The notes under the pieces are model-generated. The model ran no database searches. It worked only from the letters and a program-made list of their open reading frames with translations, and was not told where the DNA came from. Below, one piece after another: positions 20,101 to 28,463 of a stretch of 64,000 bases of DNA (the first letter of the stretch is position 1; each line of letters begins with the position of its first letter). Origin of the DNA: Oscillatoria acuminata PCC 6304 (lineage in GTDB: Bacteria > Cyanobacteriota > Cyanobacteriia > Cyanobacteriales > Laspinemataceae); contig NC_019693.1 in assembly GCF_000317105.1 (NCBI RefSeq), forward strand, positions 806,001 through 870,000, given 5' to 3'. The position numbers and the translations under genes were made by a program.

Positions 20101-21501
20101 TCACCTATTCCTAATGTTAATGAAAGGGGTTATGGAGGCTCTTATCTATCTGAAACCTCCCAGATATCAGCGTGGGATCAAGCACAAAATTCTCCAAGCA
20201 TTCGCACCGTCAACCGGGTAGATATTGAACAACAGCTTGATCAAGGAAATGTTCCCGAAGCCATTAGCCTTCTGGATATGTATTTTACGGAAGAACTGGG
20301 TGTTTATTTGGGTCAAAACGTCAGACGTAACCTCAAAACTTTTAGCGCACTGCAAGAAAAAATTGAGCATGATTCCGAACCGACGGGGACGAATCCAGCG
20401 ATTATTTATGCTTTCGCCAGGGAGCAAGGATTAGACTTGATTCTCATGCCCAGCCACGGTAATCCGATTTACAAAAAAGTTGAGGAGGCCGATCGCGAAA
20501 CCCTTCTAAAAGTCGTGATGGACTTTAGGAAGGCCATCGCCGACCCCCGGTCCCGAACGACCAAAAGTTACCAAGTGCCCGCCAAACAACTCTATGAGTG
20601 GTTTATTGAAACCTTAGCAGAGGATCTGGTAGAACTGGAAATTGATACCCTGATGTTTTCAATGGATGAGGGGTTGCGATCGCTGCCGGTAGCTGCTTTA
20701 TACGATGGGGAGCAATTTCTGATTGAACAATACACGATTGGCCTAGTTCCCAGTGTCAATTTAACGGAAATGAACTATAAGCCATTGAACAATGCTCAAC
20801 TTTTGGCAATGGGAGTTTCAGAATTTTCTGAAATGTATCCGTTACCGGCGGTCACTGTAGAAATTGATAGCATCCTAACCGAGTGGCCCGGTCAAGCGTT
20901 TTTGAATGAAAAGTTGACGTTAAATAATCTCCAAGCACAACGTCAAAAAGAATCGTTTCAGATGATTCATTTGGCAACTCATGCGGACTTTAAATCGGGG
21001 TCTCCGAGTAATTCTTTTATCCAACTCTGGGATACGACTCTCCCGCTTTCGGAACTGCGCCGACTGAACTGGACCGAACCGCCAGTGGAATTATTAGTGC
21101 TATCGGCTTGTCGGACTGCGATCGGCGATCGCTATGCGGAGTTGGGGTTTGCTGGGTTAGCCGTTCAGGCCGGTGTTAAATCGGCTTTAGCCAGTATTTG
21201 GTACATCAGTGATGAAGGAACCGTAGCCTTAATGAATGAGTTTTACAATCAATTTAGATCCGGATGGATCAATGAGGATGGCACCCCTTCATCAACCCGA
21301 CCTTACACTAAAGCAGAAGCCTTACGCCGCGCTCAAGTCGCGATGATTCAGGGAGACTGGCGGATTGAAAATGGTGAGTGGGTTGCCAACAATCCATCTC
21401 GGAGAATTTCTCTGCCTCCGGAACTCAAAAATTTAGCCAATCAAAATCTTAATCATCCCTATTATTGGGCTGCTTTTGTTATGATTGGTAGCCCTTGGTA
21501 A
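17134..21501 (+). CDS. Secreted filamentous-haemagglutinin/CHAT-domain protein with proline-rich repeat linker
   Basis: 1455 residues. Residues 1-31 form a signal peptide (FLLSISWGILLSFITPLAAF). About 35-170 is the TPS/filamentous-haemagglutinin N-terminal domain (GGQSNLFLINPAGLVFGPDA). About 200-665 is beta-helix-like, with GGNLTILG-type turns. Residues 672-885 are about 25 copies of an 8-residue TPxxPGxx repeat, followed by more proline-rich linker. The last 350 residues are a CHAT (caspase-like) domain with the dyad His1283 (MIHLATHAD) and Cys1326 (LVLSACRTAIGD). The TPS domain predicts export through an outer-membrane TpsB partner, which is not in the window. The target is unknown; proteins of this architecture recur in filamentous cyanobacteria. 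The ATG has no clear Shine-Dalgarno sequence. Confidence 0.88.
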   Translation: MKNLVYTPRFLLSISWGILLSFITPLAAFSQQPQPITPAENGTGTVVNPEGEVFHIQGGTLSSDGQNLFHKFEQFGLDAGQTANFLSNPEIRNILGRVTGRNASYINGLIQVTGGQSNLFLINPAGLVFGPDAALNVPAAFTATTATGIEFESGWFDGEGFNNYTQLIGKPLAFSFSTQDLGSIINTAHLSVNPDQNLNLIGGTVLNTGTLRAPGGTITLAAVPGESLVRIAQEGYLLSIEVNPQDLTPDNSGSLPLSVNPLSLPELLTQTGVGHATGVTVTEAGTVILTGSGLPVERGDLVMSDRPLSSTVPEDRTLINSANAILSAHETLTIVGGQLRTTGDLTLQGGDTVRVREGETGFQAIAGGNLTILGDQSIDILALTGIQPAFQAGGNLRLVSPGNISGDSNFSAGGNFSIENAVGGGGQFLSLYDPIISASGDVILGSYTGVSLKIEAGGAIIADDITITGPDTTLGNLNDPDAELLLNAATLILRSGVESAVNPSDISTTLGNTFIITRPQSSPANITLGRVSTAGGPVILNSAGELFFDAIATAGGEIRLTANDNITATGTLNSQGGDINIIAGNFLRVLDTFNNQNGVNASISSAESGDSGGDIRIEHSGGTTTPFIIGDATVNGTAGAITTGSTTISPNFSVPVPPSEYIQGNITIVTQSPNGTPTDPGEETPTDPGEETPTDPGDGTPNQPGEETPTDPGDGTPNQPGEETPTDPGDGTPNQPGEETPTDPGDGTPNQPGDGTPNQPGEETPSEPGDGTPNQPGDGTPNQPGDGTPNQPGEETPSEPGDGTPNQPGDGTPNQPGDGTPNQPGDGTPNQPGDGTPNQPDPTSPPSDGTPSEPGDGTPSEPGDGTPSEPGDGTPNQPDPTSPPIGSDNPSTGPIVTPPIQPNPVPPPLIISPEPDESNPPGGNISNPVPPGNNGGENFPIAPIIPTPPIIPSTPNGESRSEEIVRNLRSLQLEVAPNLGETEMGNTLVSPIPNVNERGYGGSYLSETSQISAWDQAQNSPSIRTVNRVDIEQQLDQGNVPEAISLLDMYFTEELGVYLGQNVRRNLKTFSALQEKIEHDSEPTGTNPAIIYAFAREQGLDLILMPSHGNPIYKKVEEADRETLLKVVMDFRKAIADPRSRTTKSYQVPAKQLYEWFIETLAEDLVELEIDTLMFSMDEGLRSLPVAALYDGEQFLIEQYTIGLVPSVNLTEMNYKPLNNAQLLAMGVSEFSEMYPLPAVTVEIDSILTEWPGQAFLNEKLTLNNLQAQRQKESFQMIHLATHADFKSGSPSNSFIQLWDTTLPLSELRRLNWTEPPVELLVLSACRTAIGDRYAELGFAGLAVQAGVKSALASIWYISDEGTVALMNEFYNQFRSGWINEDGTPSSTRPYTKAEALRRAQVAMIQGDWRIENGEWVANNPSRRISLPPELKNLANQNLNHPYYWAAFVMIGSPW
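19150..19785 (+). repeat. In-frame 24-bp tandem repeats coding for TPxxPGxx units
   Basis: About 25 units of a 24-base repeat, in three flavours (TPTDPGEE, TPNQPGDG, TPSEPGDG). Nucleotide identity between neighbouring units is very high from 19540 to 19640. The repeat has no stop codon in several frames on both strands, which produces three long spurious open frames over this interval. Confidence 0.95.
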
Positions 21502-22209
21502 CCTGAAAAATCCGCTGAAGTCAAGGAAAAACGGGATGTTATTTGGAATCTGCCTGAAAAAAAGGTGTCAAAAGGCCGATCCTCCGATGCAACCCGGGAT
21601 CCGCCTGAAAAAGAGAGCAATGAGGTGAAATTGACAGACCCTATCCCGGTTCTCTGGAACGATCGCAGATAGTCCAGGTAGATCTACCTGAACTATCTGC
21701 GATCGTCGTCAATATTCTTTATAAAAAACGTATCTTTACAAATATTAATAAAACTATATATTTCTCACCTTATCTGCGTAGTTTCACTTAGAGTGCTTTA
21801 ATTGACGGTCCGGACAATCATGTTATATTGAGGAAAACCACTATAACATTTGGACATTTAGGGGCTTATGACTAAAGGACCTAGGTTGAGAATACCGATG
21901 AAGGGGATGGAAGACGCGATCGCCAACCTAAGCCAATAGGAGAGCTATATCCATCCTAGGGTATAAGAGGTAATCAATCAATTGCTGCCTCTATGTATTT
22001 TGAGAGAGATGTGAATACCTGATTAATCCAGTTAAGGGCTAAAGTTCTCTCGATTGGGCCATATCTAAATCGGTAACAGACACTTAAGATTAAGCTAAAT
22101 CCTGAATGTTATTGCCTCGATCTTGATGAAAGAGTCCAATAATTCAGAAGGTAAATCGTTTCCACAAACCTTGGGGGATAAGGGTTTTTTCATAAAGGGA
22201 GGAGTGTAT
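21502..22209. other. Intergenic region between CHAT and RTX-protein genes
   Basis: About 700 bases. Contains the 48-base palindrome at 21659-21706 and a short repeated phrase ending CGCCTGAAAAA near 21550 and 21605. The in-frame extension of the RTX gene from 22126 lies here. No RNA gene recognised. Confidence 0.6.
21659..21706. terminator. 48-bp palindrome, probable transcript end of the CHAT gene
   Basis: The 24-base arms starting ACGATCGCAGATAGT and ending ACTATCTGCGATCGT pair with one mismatch. It lies 157 bases past the CHAT stop codon. An A/T-rich stretch (TATTCTTTATAAAAAA) follows a few bases later. It may equally be a HIP1-containing dispersed repeat. Confidence 0.55.
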
Positions 22210-24786
22210 ATGCCTGAGCTAATAGTGGGTTTAGATATTCAAGTCAATACGACCGTTGAGGGAGATCAAGTTAACCCTCAACTCAATAGTAACGGGCAGG
22301 GGACTACACTTGTCGTCTGGGAAAGTCTGGGGAATCCTCCGGGGATCTATGCCCAACAGTATGACAAGGAAGGGAATCCCGTCGGGGATGAGTTTGAAGT
22401 TGCCACAGGTAACAATCTACAAAACCCGATAGTCGCGATCGCCGAGGACGGCGGCTTTGTGGTCGCTTGGGAACAAGCTGGGTCTGAAAAAGGGATAGTT
22501 CTCCAGCGGTATGACAGTGCAAGAAATCCAGTAGGAGGGGCAGTCGCCACATCCCTAACCAACGCGGGAAATAAGGGAGTCATCGCCCTCGATGGTCAAG
22601 GGAACCTTCTCTTGGTGGGGGGCGAGGGCAATGGTGCGAATGCAAGCATCTTCGCGCAACGATACAACGCCCAAAATGAACTGATCCAAGACTTTCAGGT
22701 GAATAACGGGGGAATCAATGCAGCTAACCCCACGATCTCAATGGCCGCCAATGGCAACTATGTCATTGCGTGGCAGCAAATGCTCCCAGGGAATGCTGGG
22801 GGGGCAGCTCGAAATATTGTAGCCCGACGCTTCAACGCCACGAGGCCACTGGATGCGGAAGCATTTCAGGTCAATACAACAGGTTTAGCCAATCAACAAA
22901 ACCCGAGCGTAGCGATCGCCCCCGATGGCACAACGTTCTCCATCTCTTGGGAAAGTGGCGGGGGTAATGCCTTTGGGGGGCTGTATGCTCAACGCTATGA
23001 GTTCGATTCTGGCAAAGCGATCGGGGGTGAAATTAAACTCGACGCGGGAATCAACGTTGAAACTAAAGCGCTGGCAATTGCTGCCGATGGAACTCTGGCG
23101 ATCGCCTATGCAGACGCGAAAGATGCCCCCACTTCTGATATCTTCGTCAAGCGCTACGATCGCGCGGGCAATCTTCTCAATGCCGAGGAAACCGCACCCA
23201 TCAATGGCTACACCGAGGGAACTCAAACCGCCCCAGCGATCATCCAGAACAATCAAGGTAACTTCATCATTGTCTGGCAAAGCCAAGATCAAGACGGCAG
23301 TGGTTATGGAATTTATGGTAAAGGTCTGAGTGCGTTAGACAGTGACGAGGATAATGAGGACCCAGAGGACCCGGATGAGGATGATGACATCGCGGATCCT
23401 CCCGAACTGATTATCACCCCGACCGAAGACATCCTGGAAGTCGAGGAAGGTAGCAGTCGGCAACTCTACACTGTGGTGCTCAGTCGTCAACCCACCGCAG
23501 ATGTCTCCATCACCTTCGCCACGGGTGAGGGAATTGAACCCCTGAGTCCGATTATTTTCACCGAAGATAACTGGGATATCCCCCAACCCGTCACCGTCAC
23601 CGCGATCGCTGATGAGATTGAGCAAGGCGATCGCCCCATCGAAATCCGCCATTTGGCCACCAGTGATGACCCCGATTACGACGAACGGGAATTAGGATCC
23701 GTGGAGGCCATCCTGCTTGATGTTCCCCCAACGGATATTCCTCCTCCAGTAACCCCGGGCCAAGTGATCTTAATCGAACCCATTGGCAGCACTGAGGTGC
23801 TTCAAGGGTTCATGGGGGACTCGTATAAAATCGCCCTCTCCCAGCAGCCGACGAACACCGTTACCATCACCGTAGAACTGCCGGAACACCTTTTAACCAT
23901 GACCCCGGGATTTCCCCAGGGTGACGACTCCACAACGGAAGAAACCGTCAGTTTCACCGTTACCTTTACTCCAGAAAACTGGAACATCTCCCAAAGCATG
24001 ATGGTGAATGCCTTAGATGTTCCCTATTTACCCAGTCGCGGTTTCCAACAGGGATCGCCCTCGGTGGGAATTAACTATGTCATTAACAGTGAAGACCCTG
24101 CCTATAACGGCTTAGAGATTAGTCCGTTAAGCCTGAACTTTAAGAACACCAACAATCGGGGGATGGAGAAAACCCTCAACGAATCTGGAGTCATTGGACT
24201 GAGCGCCGTTGACGATCGCATTATGGGATCGGCAGGTAATGACATTATCCACGGTCGGGAAGGGAATGACATTATTTATGGCGTCGCAGGAGACAATATT
24301 ATTTATGGACAGGAAGGGAACGATGGCATAGAGGGCGGTTCCGGCAATGATATTATCTATGGCGGTCCCGGAAATGATCACCTCTATGGTGGGGGCGGGG
24401 ATGACATTATTTATGGTGGAGAAGACAGCGATCGCATTTATGGCGGAGAGGGGAACGATGTCCTCTTTGGCGGTGAAGGGAACGATCGCCTCTTTGGTGG
24501 TCCCGGTCGCGATACTTTGACCGGCGGTCCCGGTAACGATAGCTTTGGCATCGGTCCCGGCACTGGGGGAAACAGTCCCAGCGAAGCCGATGTGATTACC
24601 GATTTTACCCAAGGGGAAGACGTCATCGAATTCTGGGGAAACCTCTCCTTTGAGCGCTTGGAAATCTCTCAAGGGACAGATGCTTATGCTGCCGATACCA
24701 TCCTGCGCGATCGCGACACAGGGGAATATTATGCGCGGTTACAAAATGTCATCGCCACCAGCCTAGACCCCCTGGATTTCGTTTAA
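22210..24786 (+). CDS. RTX (haemolysin-type calcium-binding) exoprotein with Calx-beta-like domains
   Basis: About 858 residues, probably exported by a type I secretion system. The first 390 residues are WD-like or bladed repeats of about 50-60 residues built on the phrase VNTT..G(D/N)Q.NP...VVWES, GIYAQQYD, as in cyanobacterial surface proteins. An acidic linker follows (DEDNEDPEDPDEDDD), then two Calx-beta-like domains (VEEGSSRQLYTVVLSRQPTA). From about residue 665 come RTX nonapeptides of the GGxGNDxIY type (about 11), then a typical C-terminal domain (DVITDFTQGEDVIEF). The frame extends back to 22123, but AAAGGGAGGAG stands 6 bases before the ATG at 22210. There is no N-terminal signal peptide, as expected for type I substrates. 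Confidence 0.85.
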   Translation: MPELIVGLDIQVNTTVEGDQVNPQLNSNGQGTTLVVWESLGNPPGIYAQQYDKEGNPVGDEFEVATGNNLQNPIVAIAEDGGFVVAWEQAGSEKGIVLQRYDSARNPVGGAVATSLTNAGNKGVIALDGQGNLLLVGGEGNGANASIFAQRYNAQNELIQDFQVNNGGINAANPTISMAANGNYVIAWQQMLPGNAGGAARNIVARRFNATRPLDAEAFQVNTTGLANQQNPSVAIAPDGTTFSISWESGGGNAFGGLYAQRYEFDSGKAIGGEIKLDAGINVETKALAIAADGTLAIAYADAKDAPTSDIFVKRYDRAGNLLNAEETAPINGYTEGTQTAPAIIQNNQGNFIIVWQSQDQDGSGYGIYGKGLSALDSDEDNEDPEDPDEDDDIADPPELIITPTEDILEVEEGSSRQLYTVVLSRQPTADVSITFATGEGIEPLSPIIFTEDNWDIPQPVTVTAIADEIEQGDRPIEIRHLATSDDPDYDERELGSVEAILLDVPPTDIPPPVTPGQVILIEPIGSTEVLQGFMGDSYKIALSQQPTNTVTITVELPEHLLTMTPGFPQGDDSTTEETVSFTVTFTPENWNISQSMMVNALDVPYLPSRGFQQGSPSVGINYVINSEDPAYNGLEISPLSLNFKNTNNRGMEKTLNESGVIGLSAVDDRIMGSAGNDIIHGREGNDIIYGVAGDNIIYGQEGNDGIEGGSGNDIIYGGPGNDHLYGGGGDDIIYGGEDSDRIYGGEGNDVLFGGEGNDRLFGGPGRDTLTGGPGNDSFGIGPGTGGNSPSEADVITDFTQGEDVIEFWGNLSFERLEISQGTDAYAADTILRDRDTGEYYARLQNVIATSLDPLDFV

Positions 24787-24855
24787 TCTTGTCCCAAATT
24801 CATAGAGGTAGCGATTCCCGGTATGATGGGGAAAATAAAAAATTACCCTATAATA

Positions 24856-26232
24856 ATGAATCCGGAATCCACACTCAACCAGCTAAAAGCCGCCAGTCCC
24901 GAAGGACAACTACCTTCTAGCTATGGGGTTTACTTTAAGAACACCCTCGTGGCCCTGTGTCACGCCCTGGAAGATCATCTGTTGGAATCTTCCTCCATTG
25001 ACTCTCACCAGAAACCCCTGGTTTTAGTCACCTTTCAGCAAGGCAAATGGTACTTGCAAGAAGCTGACCGATATTGGGACCTGGCCCAGCATTCCGGTCA
25101 TGTGGCGATCGCCGCCGTTTCCGATAGTGGCTTTAGCGCCCACCGCACCAACCAACTGGAAAACGTTTCCTTCCTGGAACTGGATGCTAACGATAGCTTA
25201 GTGAATGAATGGAATTTAATCATTATCGCGCCCACCTATCGGGCTATGCTTCTGTGCCACGAGCTTTCTGAAGAAGAGTATTTACCTGAAGGTCAACCCT
25301 CCGTTGATATGGAACGGAAATTCTATGGAATGTGGACCTTTGACCCAGGACTCGTTGCCAAATCCGCAGAAATTTTAATCGAACGATTTCGTCCCTACAA
25401 TCCGCAACTGTGCGATCGCCTCCTTCAGCAACTTCAGGATATTGTCAACACCGAAGGTCTTCCCCTGGCAGATATGACTGGCGTGGTCAACCGCATCGTC
25501 ACCTACCTGCAAACGTCGCAACAGCAACTGGTGACCATGAACCGCCAAACCCGCGAACTCTGGGAATTAGAAGGCCGCGCCCTGAAAATTAGCCGGAATT
25601 TGAATGCCAATAAACTGCAAGCCTTCTTACGCATGGCCCAGCGCGTTGATGAACGGGACCAAGCCAATCCCTGCGCCTGCCTGCAAGTTTCGGCCTTATC
25701 TGAAACCGTCGGTCAACTGCTAGATTTGCCCACCCTGCAACTGCGGCGACTGCGACTCGCGGGGTTACTTTTCCGGATTGGGTTAGTTTCCGCACCCCTG
25801 GAAATTTTTGCCAAAACCTCCCGAGAGTTAGATGAAGTCAGCTTAACCTTTTGGAGCGATCGGGCCATCCTCAGCGCTCAATTGTTATCCGCTATGCCCG
25901 AATTAGCCCCTGTCACCCACATCGTCAAACATCATCTCGAATATTGGGACGGCAGTGGCAAACCCGATGGACTGCGACACCAAGAGATTCCCCTAGAATC
26001 CCAAATTCTGGGGTTAGTCTCCTATTTCCAAGAACTCACCCAATCTCGCGGTTCGCGATCGGCCCGCAGTCTATCTGATGCCTTAGAAAAATGTCAAGCT
26101 CGCAGTAATACCCGGTTCGACCCCCAATTAGTCGATACCCTCTCCCATATCGTCCGACTCACCGAAATGGGCCTCATGCAACTCCCCGATCGCCCTTCTC
26201 AATTGCCCAATGTCTGGTTAGAAGAAGCCTAG
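24856..26232 (+). CDS. DICT sensory domain protein with degenerate HD-GYP-like domain
   Basis: About 458 residues, cytoplasmic. The N-terminal 180 residues form a DICT domain (SYGVYFKNTLVALCHALEDH near the start), a sensor linked to light or nucleotide signalling in cyanobacteria. Residues about 255-440 resemble an HD-GYP domain: LRRLRLAGLLFRIGLVSAPL takes the place of the LLHDIGK segment, and HHLEYWDGSGKPDGL that of HHE..DG.GYP.GL. The HD pair is replaced by FR and the GYP by GKP, so phosphodiesterase activity is unlikely. In-frame ATGs at 24823 and 24826 would add about 10 residues; 24856 gives the usual start of DICT proteins but lacks a clear ribosome-binding site. Confidence 0.82.
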   Translation: MNPESTLNQLKAASPEGQLPSSYGVYFKNTLVALCHALEDHLLESSSIDSHQKPLVLVTFQQGKWYLQEADRYWDLAQHSGHVAIAAVSDSGFSAHRTNQLENVSFLELDANDSLVNEWNLIIIAPTYRAMLLCHELSEEEYLPEGQPSVDMERKFYGMWTFDPGLVAKSAEILIERFRPYNPQLCDRLLQQLQDIVNTEGLPLADMTGVVNRIVTYLQTSQQQLVTMNRQTRELWELEGRALKISRNLNANKLQAFLRMAQRVDERDQANPCACLQVSALSETVGQLLDLPTLQLRRLRLAGLLFRIGLVSAPLEIFAKTSRELDEVSLTFWSDRAILSAQLLSAMPELAPVTHIVKHHLEYWDGSGKPDGLRHQEIPLESQILGLVSYFQELTQSRGSRSARSLSDALEKCQARSNTRFDPQLVDTLSHIVRLTEMGLMQLPDRPSQLPNVWLEEA

Positions 26233-26290
26233 TTGGGATGGGGAGGATGGGGAGGATCTTACAAGAGTATGTTTTTTACTATGAACGGCA

Positions 26291-26340
26291 CCTCCGGTCC
26301 CCTCCCCTTGGCAAGGGGAGGGTTAGGGTGGGGGTTCTTC
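26291..26340. repeat. Copy of the G/C-rich palindromic repeat seen at 3651
   Basis: CCTCCGGTCCCCTCCCCTTG continuing to GGGTTAGGGTGGGGGTTCTTC is the reverse complement of the 5' half of the 3651 repeat unit. It faces the copy at 26617-26662 in inverted orientation. Confidence 0.85.
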
Positions 26341-26358
26341 TTGGGCGATCGCCACCTC

Positions 26359-26482
26359 ATACGGAATCCGGTTGTCAAAGGTGTGCAAAAACCCGCAGGC
26401 TGAAGCCCGGAGGCTACACGGACGAAGCCCGCCTGCGCGGCGTCAGAAAGAAAACCGACTTTTAACAACCGGATTTGGTATC
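26359..26482. mobile_element. MITE-like element of about 124 bp
   Basis: The left end ATACGGAATCCGGTTGT (then CAAAG) and the right end (TTTTA then ACAACCGGATTTGGTAT) are imperfect inverted repeats over about 22 bases, with 10 perfectly paired bases ATCCGGTTGT/ACAACCGGAT. The inside carries the phrase GGCTGAAGCCCGGAGGCTAC and no gene. No clean target duplication was found. Confidence 0.55.
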
Positions 26483-26588
26483 ACTCACTCTTTCGGGCTT
26501 AAGCGCCTGTATGTAGGCAGGGGAAACCTCTTTCTACGTGCAAGCGCGATCGCCACGTCACCGCCGACACCCTCTACCCACTCATTCT

Positions 26589-26616
26589 TCCTGACGTGGC
26601 CTGCGCCACATCAGGA
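26589..26616. repeat. Short hairpin TCCTGACGTGGC/GCCACATCAGGA
   Basis: Twelve-base arms with one mismatched pair around CTGC, directly abutting the repeat at 26617. Confidence 0.7.
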
Positions 26617-26662
26617 GGACCCCACCCTAACCCTCCCCTTGCTAAGGGGAGGGGACCGGAAG
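26617..26662. repeat. Second copy of the G/C-rich palindromic repeat in this gap
   Basis: Matches the start of the 3651 unit in direct orientation, ending GGGGACCGGAAGTTC. With 26291-26340 it forms an inverted pair enclosing the MITE-like element. Confidence 0.85.
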
Positions 26663-26744
26663 TTCACTTAAATTGTCATAAAAAACCTACTCTTGTAAGC
26701 CTCCCCCATCTCCCATCTCCCATTCACTCACTCACCCAACGCTC

Positions 26745-27350
26745 ATGGATTTAGAAACAATTCGACAAGGAAAAATCAAAGATTTGCAAAATGCCAATCT
26801 TGCCGGTGCCGACTTAAGCGGCGCTAAACTGGCCCAGGCGAACTTGCAAGGGGCCAATTTAATGGGAGCCAATCTCACCGGGGCCGACCTGCGGGGGGCG
26901 CAATTACGAGCCAACTTACGCGGGGCCGACCTTACCGGGGCCATCTTAGTTGGGGCCGATTGTCGGAATGCCGACTTCCGGGGAGCTATTTTAATCGATG
27001 CCAACCTCCGGGATGCCAGCTTTGCGGGGGCTTTTTTAGCGGGGGCGGTCTGTAGTCAGTTGGATTTGAGCGGAATAGACTTGCGCGGTGCGGATTTGCG
27101 CGGCACTCTCCTAAATCGCGCCTTACTGCAAGGCGCAGAATTGACCTCCGCCAACCTGGGAGGTGCCGATTTATCCCATGCTGATTTAGAAGAAGCTAAT
27201 CTCAATGGAGCCATTTTTTGTGGGGCTAATTTAACTGGTTGTAACTTGCTCTGTGCTTCAATGGAGCAAACTCAATGGCAGGGTGCCAGACTGGAAGGTG
27301 CTTGTGTGGAAGGGACGCCTTTGGGAGAACCGAGGATGTCAGAAGGATGA
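26745..27350 (+). CDS. Pentapeptide repeat protein
   Basis: 201 residues, nearly all A(N/D)LxG-type pentapeptides from residue 15 onward (NLAGADLSGAKLAQANLQGA), which fold into a right-handed quadrilateral beta-helix. The run is broken once, around GAQLRANLRGA, where one residue is missing from the register. No signal peptide, so probably cytoplasmic. Function is unknown; members of the family are mostly protein-interaction scaffolds or DNA mimics. The ATG at 26745 follows a repeat-rich gap and has no clear Shine-Dalgarno sequence. Confidence 0.85.
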   Translation: MDLETIRQGKIKDLQNANLAGADLSGAKLAQANLQGANLMGANLTGADLRGAQLRANLRGADLTGAILVGADCRNADFRGAILIDANLRDASFAGAFLAGAVCSQLDLSGIDLRGADLRGTLLNRALLQGAELTSANLGGADLSHADLEEANLNGAIFCGANLTGCNLLCASMEQTQWQGARLEGACVEGTPLGEPRMSEG

Positions 27351-27671
27351 AAAATTCAGGGGATTTCTACGGGGATTTATCCTTAAAAAGATAGATTTTT
27401 GGCGGTAGGCCTGGGTCAATCCGGGTAGAGGACCCTCTTAATGATGCCCCGGGCCAAGTCAGGGCTAGGAGAAGAAGTCAATCGGTAAAAACAAGCAGGG
27501 GTATTGGTTTAAGGTGTTTAATGGATCAGAATTGACCCGGGTGATCTCCCCCAATTTTCCTCCAGCCCCCTCTGTTGCCCTTGGTTTTTCTTATGGTATC
27601 CATAACCATCACAAAAGTTTACATTTTGTAATGAACCGTTATAATAGAGCGGTAAACAAACCTGCAAAAAA
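27351..27671. other. Intergenic region carrying the DUF2993-gene promoter
   Basis: About 320 bases. A 75-codon frame at 27514-27741 is open by chance and overlaps the next gene. The only clear signal is the promoter at 27618-27645. Confidence 0.6.
27618..27645 (+). promoter_or_regulatory. Strong sigma-70-type promoter upstream of DUF2993 gene
   Basis: TTTACA (27618-27623) and a perfect TATAAT (27640-27645) are separated by 16 bases. The start codon of the DUF2993 gene is 26 bases after the -10 box, so the leader would be short. Confidence 0.65.
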
Positions 27672-28433
27672 ATGGTATCCTCATTGTTTGGCAGTAAACC
27701 GTTTCAAAATCAAAGTGGTGATGCTCTCGTTAGTAAAGTAGCGGGAGCGGCGATCGCTGCGTTGTTCAAGAAATCTGAAAAAGTTGAAGCCAATGTCCGA
27801 GCAGAACCCGTAACCAAGCTGTTGCAGGGCAGCGTCGATGGCTTTGACTTCATTGGCAAAGGAATGCTGATGTATAATGGCCTGCGGATTGAGAACATGG
27901 AATTGTACCTGCAAGCCGTTGCCATTGATATTGGCGCGATTTTTGCCGGTCAAGTCCAGTTACGACGACCCACTAGCGCCAGCATGAGAGTGGTTTTAAG
28001 CGAAGCTGACTTAAACACTTCCTTTAATACACCGTTCGTAGTCGAAAAACTTCAAAGATTACAGTATCAAGGGGAGTCCCTGAATTTTCACCAAACTCAG
28101 GTTAACCTCACCCCCGATAAGAGAATTCAAATCCTGTCCCAAGTGAGTCTAGGCAACTCTGACACAACGATCGCTCTGGATATGACTGCCAGCGTTCAGG
28201 TGGAAGAACGCAGAAAAATCCAATTTATCGAAGTGAGTTATGGCGGAGACGAGAAGGCGGTTGATCTGGGTAAGGAGTTGATTAATCATGTCAATAACCT
28301 GCTGGACTTAGATAAATTTGCCTTAGAGGGAAGCCAATTGCGGGTGGATCGGATTCGACTGCAAAACCAGGAAATCGTCTTTTATGGTTCAGCGCAGATC
28401 GATCAGTTCCCTTCGGGGAAAGGTAAAAAATAA
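27672..28433 (+). CDS. DUF2993 (LmeA-like) protein
   Basis: 253 residues. The DUF2993 family has a lipid-binding fold; in actinobacteria LmeA binds phospholipid, and cyanobacterial members are uncharacterised. Typical segments are AEPVTKLLQGSVDGFDFIGK, LRIENMELYLQAVAIDIGAI and SASMRVVLSEADLNTSFNTP. It has no signal peptide; a weakly hydrophobic Ala-rich segment (VSKVAGAAIAALF) is near the N-terminus. The start at 27672 fits the strong promoter just upstream. It stands alone, converging with the membrane-protein operon on the other strand with a 30-base gap. Confidence 0.82.
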   Translation: MVSSLFGSKPFQNQSGDALVSKVAGAAIAALFKKSEKVEANVRAEPVTKLLQGSVDGFDFIGKGMLMYNGLRIENMELYLQAVAIDIGAIFAGQVQLRRPTSASMRVVLSEADLNTSFNTPFVVEKLQRLQYQGESLNFHQTQVNLTPDKRIQILSQVSLGNSDTTIALDMTASVQVEERRKIQFIEVSYGGDEKAVDLGKELINHVNNLLDLDKFALEGSQLRVDRIRLQNQEIVFYGSAQIDQFPSGKGKK

Positions 28434-28463
28434 GTGAGCGATCGCTTCAAATTTGGGGGATCG

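Noticed and set aside
24127-24672. 181-codon minus-strand frame under the RTX repeats
   Set aside because: Caused by the regular RTX nonapeptide DNA; no domain-like features.
27514-27741. 75-codon frame upstream of DUF2993 gene
   Set aside because: It runs over the promoter and start of the DUF2993 gene in another frame.
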